Positions 5,308-10,733 of a stretch of DNA of 21,581 nt are shown here, in pieces. The notes below the pieces were generated by a model, which was given only the letters and a program-made list of their open reading frames with translations, ran no database searches and was not told where the DNA came from. Position 1 is the first letter of the stretch; the number at the start of each line of letters is the position of its first letter. The translations under genes and the position numbers were made by a program. Location of the stretch: the NCBI GenBank assembly GCA_964523295.1, contig CAZGAH010000070.1, forward strand, positions 1 through 21,581, in the 5' to 3' direction. The stretch is from CAZGAH01 sp964523295 (GTDB lineage: Bacteria; Desulfobacterota; Desulfovibrionia; Desulfovibrionales; Desulfovibrionaceae).

Positions 5308-5631
5308 ATGGGTTATATTGCGCGTACCGCCAATCTCTCGCGGGCGGCGTTGGGCATCGAGGCCTTCAGCGACTGGTTCGAGCAGCCGGCCGTGCTCGGG
5401 GTCAAGGATTTGCCGTATCTGCCGCCGCCGTTCGTGCCGCTGGTGGACAAGGCGGCCTTGTTCGTCGAGCAGGACATGCAGCAGGCCCAGGCCAGCCACG
5501 AGGCCGGGTTCGCGGCCAGAAACCGGCCGGACATGCCTGCCTGGGCCGGGCCTCCCGGATTGCCGGAAAACCGTCCTCTCGTTACGCGGCCCGAAGAGCC
5601 GCGTGGCGACATTTTCAGCTGGGTCGGGTAG
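5308..5631 (+). CDS. hypothetical protein
   Basis: 107 residues from ATG at 5308, with AGGGG about 5-8 nt upstream. The frame shows the GC-rich third positions expected of a coding strand, and the gene is preceded by a plausible promoter. The sequence is Pro- and Ala-rich (KDLPYLPPPFVPLVDKAALF, later PAWAGPPGLPENRP), has no signal peptide or TM span, and ends GDIFSWVG. I recognise no family. It is the first of three same-strand genes (gaps 102 and 39 nt), which makes an operon likely. A longer minus-strand frame across it has poor composition and no initiation signal. Confidence 0.6.
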   Translation: MGYIARTANLSRAALGIEAFSDWFEQPAVLGVKDLPYLPPPFVPLVDKAALFVEQDMQQAQASHEAGFAARNRPDMPAWAGPPGLPENRPLVTRPEEPRGDIFSWVG

Positions 5632-5733
5632 GATTGGCCCTGCCTCAGGACTCCGTCTATCACTGCACGATGGCGCCACCACGGTTCGCGGCCACGGCGC
5701 CCGACATCCTTTGCACGTCGTAAGGAGGACAGA

Positions 5734-6132
5734 ATGAGTTTTAGTGGAAGGGGGCAACCGAAGTTTCAGATTCCCATGAAGCTTCGCTACGTCTACGAAA
5801 AGTCCCGCGATTGCCCGACCGTTACCGCGCATGGCGTCTGGGGCGGAGTGAATCCGCATGGCGAAATCGAGATGAACCTCTATACCGAGAGTGACCAGTT
5901 GCCGGAATTTACCGAGCATGTCGTCAATCCGGACGGATCGATCGGACCCGAGCTTGCCGAGCATCCCGAAGAAACGCGCAGTATCGTGCGCACCGTCGTG
6001 ACCAAGGTTCTGGTGAATTACCAAACGGCGCGCGCGCTGATCGACTGGCTGCAGGACAAGGTCCACGACCTGGACCGCGACAGCGCCGAGGGGTCGTTTC
6101 TGATGGACGAGGGCAGCGGTCCGGCCCAATAG
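5734..6132 (+). CDS. conserved hypothetical protein (possibly DUF3467-like)
   Basis: 132 residues behind a strong SD (AAGGAGGA, 5 nt from the ATG). After a short polar N-terminus it reads as alternating strands (MKLRYVYEKSRDCPTVTAHG, then GEIEMNLYTE) and a second strand-helix block (RSIVRTVVTKVLVNYQTARA, LIDWLQDKV). That order, an extended sheet followed by a helix that packs on a valine-rich strand, resembles small DUF3467-type proteins. I offer this only as a weak comparison. There is no signal peptide, so it is cytoplasmic, unlike the secreted product of the next gene. Function unknown. Confidence 0.75.
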   Translation: MSFSGRGQPKFQIPMKLRYVYEKSRDCPTVTAHGVWGGVNPHGEIEMNLYTESDQLPEFTEHVVNPDGSIGPELAEHPEETRSIVRTVVTKVLVNYQTARALIDWLQDKVHDLDRDSAEGSFLMDEGSGPAQ

Positions 6133-6171
6133 CGGCGACCGCGCAGCAACCTGAGAGGAGTAAATATTTTG

Positions 6172-7368
6172 ATGACGAACGACGTTGCAATACGGTGGCG
6201 ACGGGGGCTTTCTGCCGGTCTGGCGACGCTGTTGGTGCTTGCGCTCTGCGCAGGACGGGCGCATGCGCAGGGCGAAGACGCCCTGGTGACGGGCGCGCAG
6301 CAGGACGTGGACTACCTTGTCGGCCTGATCGGGAATCCCGCCCAGGCCTTTGACCCGGCCAAGGTGCAGAACCTGCTGACGCTGGTGAGCCGCGCCAGCG
6401 ACGATGTGCCGGATTTAGAGCTGGAAAAGCGCGGCAAGGCCGTCGGGGCGTACTGGCAGTTCACCCTCAAGACCCCGGTGGCCAAGATCGGCGACTATGT
6501 CTACAATCCGGACATTCCGCCCCAGGCCATGTTGCCGGGCGCCGTGCGTCTGGGCGGCTGGAGGCCCGAGTCGCTGCCCCAGGCCAGGACGACGCTCGGC
6601 GACGTCTGGAGCCGCCTGCCCGGCTTGCCCGAGCCGGTTGTGTTCCGCGGCGTCGAGCACGAAGAGACCACCCCGGACCCGACCTCCGGCGTCTACTATA
6701 CCTACGACATGCGCCGGTTGCTCGTTCTCTTCAACGACAAGGGCCGCGACGTGCTGCTCTCCGTGGCCAAACTCAAGGAGCCCTCGGCCCCGGGGAAAAA
6801 GGGCGCCCAGGTCGGGCAGCCGCGCGACTGGACCTTCTTCTATTCCGGACTCGAGGGCAACCTGCTCAAGGGCGTGAGCTGGGCCGACTCGCACATGTAC
6901 GACTCGTGCTCCGTGTTCGCCTTCATGCAGCCCAAGCCGGGAGAAAACTTCACCAAAGTCGGTTTGTTCAAGTGGATTTACGCCGGCTGGTCCGGACTGA
7001 ACATGGTCGAGAAGCGCTACATCGTCGACGGATGCCAGCGCTTTGCCTCGGGATTGAAAGAGATTCTCGAGGCCCCGAACCTTCCCGGCGCCGCGGCTAT
7101 CGTGGATCGGATATCCCTCATCGCCCGGATGTCCGAGCCGGAATTACGCGAGCGGGTCAAGCCGCTGGCAGCGCTTATCGAACAAAAGGCCCCCACCGAC
7201 GACAGGCTCTCCCGCTCGGAGTTCAGCCCGATCATCAAGGACGGCGGATACGTGAATATCCTGACCCCGCAGGAAATGCAGAGCGAACTCGTCAAGGACT
7301 ACATGCGCGGGGCCTTGCGCAACAAAAGCATCCTTCAGGACGCGCAGGACAAGGTCGCGCAGAAGTAA
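6172..7368 (+). CDS. secreted protein of unknown function
   Basis: 398 residues from ATG at 6172. An adjacent in-frame TTG at 6169 is also possible because GAGAGGAG sits 8 nt before it and 11 nt before the ATG. A basic N-terminus (RWRRG), a hydrophobic core (LATLLVLALCAG) and AHAQ predict a Sec signal peptide cleaved near residue 33. The mature protein mixes helices and strands and holds two cysteines in DSCSVF and DGCQRF that could pair in the periplasm. There are no TM spans, TPRs or recognisable catalytic motifs. It is the last gene of the three-gene plus-strand operon and is followed by a 13-bp GC hairpin. I do not recognise the family. Confidence 0.85.
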   Translation: MTNDVAIRWRRGLSAGLATLLVLALCAGRAHAQGEDALVTGAQQDVDYLVGLIGNPAQAFDPAKVQNLLTLVSRASDDVPDLELEKRGKAVGAYWQFTLKTPVAKIGDYVYNPDIPPQAMLPGAVRLGGWRPESLPQARTTLGDVWSRLPGLPEPVVFRGVEHEETTPDPTSGVYYTYDMRRLLVLFNDKGRDVLLSVAKLKEPSAPGKKGAQVGQPRDWTFFYSGLEGNLLKGVSWADSHMYDSCSVFAFMQPKPGENFTKVGLFKWIYAGWSGLNMVEKRYIVDGCQRFASGLKEILEAPNLPGAAAIVDRISLIARMSEPELRERVKPLAALIEQKAPTDDRLSRSEFSPIIKDGGYVNILTPQEMQSELVKDYMRGALRNKSILQDAQDKVAQK

Positions 7369-7376
7369 CGCTTCCG

Positions 7377-7414
7377 CGGCGGCCGGCGCCCCTCCCGGGC
7401 TGCGCCGGCCGCCG
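7377..7414 (+). terminator. strong GC hairpin after the secreted-protein gene
   Basis: A perfect 13-bp stem (CGGCGGCCGGCGC at 7377-7389, GCGCCGGCCGCCG at 7402-7414) with a 12-nt loop starts 8 nt after the stop. There is no T-run after it, so it may be a transcript-stabilising hairpin or a T-less terminator. Confidence 0.5.
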
Positions 7415-7454
7415 TGCCGTTCCCTCCGGCAGTCTCCCATCCCCAGAAAAGACA

Positions 7455-7495
7455 GCGCGGACGAAAAACCCCTCGGTAAAGTCTTTCATCCGCGC
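7455..7495 (-). terminator. possible stem-loop downstream of the 67-residue gene
   Basis: GCGCGGACGAAA (7455-7466) can pair with TTTCATCCGCGC (7484-7495). The one mismatch on the plus strand becomes a G-U wobble on the minus-strand RNA, where the distal arm reads TTTCGTCCGCGC. That asymmetry favours a minus-strand transcript. It lies 68 nt beyond the small gene's stop, after a nearer hairpin at 7531-7549. Confidence 0.3.
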
Positions 7496-7530
7496 GGTCG
7501 CGCGCGCCGGCGCCACTGGCGCCTGACGCT

Positions 7531-7549
7531 CCGCCGCTCCGAGCGGCGG
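7531..7549 (-). terminator. hairpin just past the 67-residue gene
   Basis: Perfect 8-bp stem CCGCCGCT-CCG-AGCGGCGG, 13 nt after the minus-strand stop at 7563. No T-run follows. A further perfect 6-bp GGCGCC repeat lies at 7509-7523. The stretch 7369-7562 holds no gene, only these hairpins. Confidence 0.45.
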
Positions 7550-7562
7550 TGTCTCTGGTAGT

Positions 7563-7766
7563 CTACACCCTGATATCGATAGTGCCGCCCACGCCCGGAA
7601 CCGCCTTGGCCAGCTGCGTCGTCTGCACGCCCGCGGAATCCGGTCTGGACAACCTATTCGCATCCTGCGGATCAAGGGATCGGGTGATGACGTCGGCCGC
7701 TAGCCGCGACGCGTCCAAGGCATTGGCCAATCCCCCTATCCCGGCGTCTACGCGCTCGATACCCAT
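7563..7766 (-). CDS. 67-residue protein, probable motility-regulon member
   Basis: The frame opens with ATG at 7766 behind a strong SD (GGGAGGGAG). The protein is Ala/Asp-rich and amphipathic: GIGGLANALDASRLAADVIT, a polar middle with DPQDANRLSRPDSAG, then VGGTIDIRV. It has no TM span or signal peptide. I do not recognise a named family. The short Ala/Leu helix ending in a glycine-rich strand is reminiscent of small putative motility proteins and flagellar axial-protein ends. The main functional clue is the sigma-28 promoter 44 nt upstream, which would place it with late flagellar and chemotaxis genes. It is a single-gene unit flanked by hairpins. Confidence 0.7.
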   Translation of the reverse strand: MGIERVDAGIGGLANALDASRLAADVITRSLDPQDANRLSRPDSAGVQTTQLAKAVPGVGGTIDIRV

Positions 7767-7778
7767 GACTCCCTCCCC

Positions 7779-7801
7779 GAGACGACAATTTTGGTCGTCT
7801 C
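7779..7801 (-). promoter_or_regulatory. 5'UTR hairpin of the 67-residue gene
   Basis: A perfect 8-bp inverted repeat GAGACGAC / GTCGTCTC with a 7-nt loop fills nearly all of the predicted leader between the expected transcription start (~7803) and the SD (~7769-7777). It could protect the 5' end or act as a translation switch. Confidence 0.5.
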
Positions 7802-7809
7802 ATAAGTAC

Positions 7810-7836
7810 CTATCGGTCACGCAGGGGGAATCTTTA
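7810..7836 (-). promoter_or_regulatory. sigma-28 (FliA) promoter
   Basis: On the minus strand TAAAGATT begins at 7836 and ACCGATAG spans 7817-7810, with exactly 15 nt between TAAA and the -10 octamer. The enterobacterial sigma-28 consensus is TAAAGTTT-N11-GCCGATAA. The match is 7/8 and 6/8 at the right spacing, and the site points at the 67-residue gene. Confidence 0.7.
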
Positions 7837-7846
7837 GGCCGGGAAC

Positions 7847-7873
7847 AAAAAAATACCCGGCGCGCGGACCGGG
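7847..7873 (-). terminator. intrinsic terminator of the NifX-like/activator operon
   Basis: On the minus strand CCCGG-loop-CCGGG (7873-7869 / 7860-7856) is followed by TA and seven Ts (7853-7847). It lies 62 nt after the stop of the NifX-like gene. An alternative GCCGGG/CCCGGC pairing would place the T-run in the loop. Confidence 0.6.
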
Positions 7874-7934
7874 GCGTACCCGGCTGGTTGCCCTGCCGGG
7901 GGGAGGCTCCGGCGTACGCCAGGGAGCGCGGCGT

Positions 7935-8264
7935 TTACCGGACGATGTCGCAGGGTTGCAGAATACCCGCGGCGTAGCGCTGCACCATGGCCTCCCACGG
8001 GCCGATGAGCCCGTCGAAGACCTCGACCCGCTTCCAGCGCAGGTATTGGTAGTGGTCCTCGTCTATGCCGCCGCAGAGCACGATCAGGGCATTTTCGGCC
8101 AGAACGATGCGGCAGATTTCCTCAGCCGAGGGTTCGGCCAGGACCAGGGTCTTGGCCTCGGACGGGGTCTTGCCGGCCGGAGCGTCGAGGATGACGACCT
8201 CCAGGCAGGCGTCGAAGCGGGGAGCAATGTCGTTGTCGTTGGCGGTAATGAGCATTTTGGGCAC
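7935..8264 (-). CDS. NifX/NifB-type (dinitrogenase iron-molybdenum cofactor family) protein
   Basis: 109 residues from GTG at 8264 (AAGGA 7 nt upstream); ATG at 8255 is a weaker alternative. The ribonuclease-H-like fold of this family is visible: MLITANDNDIAPRFD at the start, then strand EVVILD, helix AEEICRIVLAEN, and ALIVLCGGIDEDHYQYLRWK, ending in a VFDGLIG strand. Members bind Fe-Mo-S or related clusters, for example NifX/NafY and the Orp proteins of sulfate reducers. The start lies 3 nt after the sigma-54 activator's stop, so the two are coupled. The linkage suggests it may sense or carry a metal cluster for the regulator; this is inference. No nif genes are in the window. Confidence 0.85.
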   Translation of the reverse strand: MPKMLITANDNDIAPRFDACLEVVILDAPAGKTPSEAKTLVLAEPSAEEICRIVLAENALIVLCGGIDEDHYQYLRWKRVEVFDGLIGPWEAMVQRYAAGILQPCDIVR

Positions 8265-8267
8265 GGA

Positions 8268-9659
8268 TCATTCCTTGGCGTCCAGCCCGTAGAGTTTGAT
8301 CTTGCGCCAGAGCGTGGTCCGGCCCCACCCCAGGGCGGAGGCGGCCAGGCTTCGCTTGCCGCCGGCGCGGTCCAGGGCGGCCATGATCCGGTCGCGTTCA
8401 AGCGCGGCGATGCTCGCGTAGCCGCTGCTCGAGGGCAGCGGGGCCGCGGTGTCGCGGCTCATGGGGGCGGGGATCAGACCGATGGCGTCGCCCTCGAGCA
8501 GATAGGGCGGCAGGTCGACGGGATCGATTTCGCTGCCCCGGCACAGGGCGCAAGAGTACTCCACGATGTTTTTCAGTTCGCGGACATTGCCCGGGTAGGC
8601 GTACTGGGCGAGAATCAGCTGGGCCGGTTTGGAAAAGTCCTTGATGCGCTTGCCCATCTGCGTGGAAAAGATGCGCAGGAAGTGGTTGCGCAGGATGGTC
8701 TTGTCTTCCCCGCGCTCGCGCAGAGGCGGCAGGTGGATGCGGATGACATTGAGCCGGAACAGGAGGTCGCGACGAAAGGTTCCGCGGCGGACCATGTCCT
8801 CGAGGTGGTGATGCGTGGCGGCGATGATGCGCACGTCGGCCGCGTAGCCTTTGGTGTCGCCCAGCGGATAGATGACCTTGTCGTCGAGAAAGCTGAGCAG
8901 TTTGACCTGAAGCGGCAGGGGCAGGTCGCCGATCTCGGTCAGGAACAGGGTTCCGTTATGGCCGAGCTGGATGCGGCCCGGCTTGTTTTCCATGGCCCCG
9001 GTGAAGGCGCCTTTGCGGTGGCCGAACAGCTCGGACTCCAGCAGCGTCTCGGGCAGTGCCCCGCAATTGACCTTGATGAACGGGCCCTTGGCCCGGCGCG
9101 ACGCGTTGTGAATTCCCTCGGCGATGATGTCCTTGCCCGTGCCGGTCTCACCGGTCACAAGCAGCGAGGAGTCGGTCTGAGCAATGAAGGGCAGGGTTTC
9201 GAAGATGCGCGTCATCTCGGGCGAGCGGCCCACGACCTGCGAAAAGGCCAGTCCCGGCCCCGAGGCGCCGACCTGGCGCACGCCGAAGCGCAGATCGTCC
9301 AGTGACTCCAGAAAGCCCAGCGGAGCGCCGAGCCCGTCCAGCAGGGGCGCCACGGTGGCATGAACGGGTATCTTTTCCCGCTCGCAATTGATGATGTCGC
9401 AGTCGCAGGACACCGGCTTGGCGCTGTCCAGAATGCGGGCAATGGGACACTGCCCCAGACAGGCGCTGGAGCGGAGCACCGCGGCGCAGGGCAGGCCGGT
9501 CACGAGTTGCCGGGAAAATCCGGTCAGGGTTTCCAGGGCGCGGTTGATGAAGGCGATACGCCGGTCGAGCCCGATCAGGGCGATACCCAGCGGCACCTGA
9601 TCCAGGATCGAGGCCAGCTGCTGCATGGTCGCAGTCCCCTGCGCCAGCCATTCCATCAT
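8268..9659 (-). CDS. PAS-domain sigma-54-dependent transcriptional activator (Orp-regulator-like)
   Basis: 463 residues from ATG at 9659, with GGAGG 4 nt before it; a second ATG at 9656 is equally plausible. Order: PAS domain ~12-125, AAA+ domain ~143-375, Fis-type helix-turn-helix ~420-460. Visible motifs are Walker A GETGTGK (170-176), the sigma-54 loop GAFTGA (217-222), arginine-finger region FRRDLLFRLNV (~296-306), AYPGNVREL and the C-terminal helix AASALGWGRTTLWRKI. Walker B reads LFLTEIGDL, with Thr241 where Asp is usual. The PAS domain has six cysteines (58, 67, 71, 85, 87, 92). Coupling to a NifX-like gene recalls the Desulfovibrio Orp regulator DVU2106 as I remember it. It probably activates sigma-54 promoters outside the window. 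Confidence 0.93.
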   Translation of the reverse strand: MMEWLAQGTATMQQLASILDQVPLGIALIGLDRRIAFINRALETLTGFSRQLVTGLPCAAVLRSSACLGQCPIARILDSAKPVSCDCDIINCEREKIPVHATVAPLLDGLGAPLGFLESLDDLRFGVRQVGASGPGLAFSQVVGRSPEMTRIFETLPFIAQTDSSLLVTGETGTGKDIIAEGIHNASRRAKGPFIKVNCGALPETLLESELFGHRKGAFTGAMENKPGRIQLGHNGTLFLTEIGDLPLPLQVKLLSFLDDKVIYPLGDTKGYAADVRIIAATHHHLEDMVRRGTFRRDLLFRLNVIRIHLPPLRERGEDKTILRNHFLRIFSTQMGKRIKDFSKPAQLILAQYAYPGNVRELKNIVEYSCALCRGSEIDPVDLPPYLLEGDAIGLIPAPMSRDTAAPLPSSSGYASIAALERDRIMAALDRAGGKRSLAASALGWGRTTLWRKIKLYGLDAKE

Positions 9660-9726
9660 CGCGCCTCCCCGCGCCGGTCGCCATTGCCATTCGGGAGCCG
9701 GCGGACCATCAAGGTCTCTGACCGGA

Positions 9727-9755
9727 CGTGTACAGCGGGCCGGCCGAAGTGGCAA
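9727..9755 (-). promoter_or_regulatory. weak candidate promoter of the activator gene
   Basis: On the minus strand TTGCCA (9755-9750), 17-nt spacer, TACACG (9732-9727). The -35 is good and the -10 poor. The site lies in the 231-nt gap 9660-9890, which otherwise shows only a G10 run (9846-9855) and no gene. Confidence 0.3.
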
Positions 9756-9890
9756 GGTGAACGCTGCGTGAAATCCGGATACGCACCGCATCGGGCGCAG
9801 AAACGATTTCGGTACTGGGCGAACGAATTCTCTGAGCGATGAACCGGGGGGGGGGACAGGAGAAAGGATAAACGGATATCCGACTGATGG

Positions 9891-10316
9891 TTAGGAACAA
9901 TCACAAAACAGACCGCTGTCTTCCCCCCTCCTTACAATCTCCCTCGCACCTCTGAGCAACAGCCCGGACCGCGTATAGCCGTTCGCTTTGGCGTAGGCGT
10001 CGATTTCCGACAGCACGTCTTCCGGCAAGGTAACGTTGACGCGTACGCTCTTGTGTCTGGCAGGCAGGCGCACGAAAAAAAACGCATCAGCTCCCTGGCA
10101 CAGCTCGTTGCGCCTGGCCGCTTCCAGTCCCATCGGTTTCGGGCAGGCCTCGCAATCTTCTTCCATTCCCTCGGCATGCAACGCGAGGGCCTCCTCCGCC
10201 ATAGATTTTGCCTCGTCCAGATTCGCTCCCTTCGTTACGCAACCCGGGAAGTCCTGAAATACGACCTCGACCCCCCCGCCATCGCCTTCGAAAATTGCTG
10301 CGATATACTCGGTCAT
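9891..10316 (-). CDS. hicB: HicB-family antitoxin with C-terminal ribbon-helix-helix
   Basis: 141 residues from ATG at 10316 (MTEYIAAIFEGD), overlapping the hicA TGA as ATGA. The N-terminal part is the HicB partial RNase-H fold (VEVVFQDFPGCVTKGANLDE, AKSMAEEALALHAEGM). The C-terminal ~50 residues are a DNA-binding ribbon-helix-helix (RVNVTLPEDVLSEIDAYAKA, NGYTRSGLLLRGAREIV). HicB blocks the HicA ribonuclease and represses the operon. Toxin-first order is normal for hicAB. Because hicA is frameshifted as sequenced, HicB may be an orphan. If the frameshift is a sequencing error, this is a complete fourth TA module. Confidence 0.92.
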   Translation of the reverse strand: MTEYIAAIFEGDGGGVEVVFQDFPGCVTKGANLDEAKSMAEEALALHAEGMEEDCEACPKPMGLEAARRNELCQGADAFFFVRLPARHKSVRVNVTLPEDVLSEIDAYAKANGYTRSGLLLRGAREIVRRGEDSGLFCDCS

Positions 10317-10554
10317 GTCTTCGCTCCCCCGTGCCGCAGTCTGAGGCCGGATTGCCGCTCGATGCTCTTCAACAATGCAATGCCGATGTCTTTGCGCGGA
10401 TGCGGTACCGTGACGCGCCCGGGCTTTTCCGGGTGCTTGAATTGCACATGCGATCCTTTTTGGCAACTCGTTGCCAGCCGTCTTCCTCCAGCCTCCTGAG
10501 TATCGCCTCGCTGTCCAGGCTTGAATACCTATGCAGTATTCGAGGCTGCGTCAA
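10313..10554 (-). pseudogene. hicA: hicA mRNA interferase toxin, frameshifted
   Basis: The first part reads SEAILRRLEEDGWQRVAK and then loses frame. In the -1 frame the protein continues KGSHVQFKHPEKPGRVTVPH, PRKDIGIALLKSIERQSGL and stops at 10313, where TGA overlaps the hicB ATG. Together these give a complete HicA (dsRBD-like fold with the catalytic His in GSH). The break is at the five-T run 10457-10461 (AAAAA on the coding strand); one extra A there restores VAKKGSH. The start is also unclear: the frame opens with TTG at 10554 and has no ATG near the usual position just before SEAIL. It is either a genuine inactivation or a homopolymer sequencing error. Confidence 0.85.
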
Positions 10555-10650
10555 ACCTTTCGGCGGGAAGGAGGCAGCTGAATGACGGGGGGTATCAGCC
10601 CGGTGATTCGAAGAGCGTCAGCCTTGCAGCTGTTTGCCCGATAGAAATGC

Positions 10651-10671
10651 AAAGCCCGCCTGACGGCGGGC
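10651..10671 (-). terminator. intrinsic terminator of pnp
   Basis: Minus strand GCCCGCC-GTCA-GGCGGGC (10671-10654) followed by TTTGCATTTC. It lies 63 nt past the pnp stop and is the only terminator-like structure in the gap 10555-10733. It probably ends the long rimP-pnp transcription region. Confidence 0.75.
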
Positions 10672-10733
10672 TCGTTCCGACAATGCCTGGCGGCGCGGCG
10701 ACCGGACCAGGTCCGGCCACCGCGTCGCGCGTG

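Noticed and set aside
5245..6264. Minus-strand open frame of 339 codons across 5308-6132
   Set aside because: It lies over two plus-strand genes with SD sequences and better codon composition, and its translation is Arg/Pro-rich with no family.
7956..9305. Plus-strand open frame of 449 codons opposite the NifX-like and activator genes
   Set aside because: Antisense shadow; it spans two genes with clear families on the minus strand.
9750..9765. Sigma-54-like site (GG-N10-GC) on the plus strand
   Set aside because: The GG and GC spacing fits, but the -12 box is poor and no plus-strand gene lies downstream.
10452..10466. Programmed -1 frameshifting in hicA at the AAAAAG run
   Set aside because: The needed slip would put the P-site Lys tRNA on CAA, there is no clear downstream stimulatory structure, and HicA toxins are not known to need it. 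A deletion or sequencing error is simpler.
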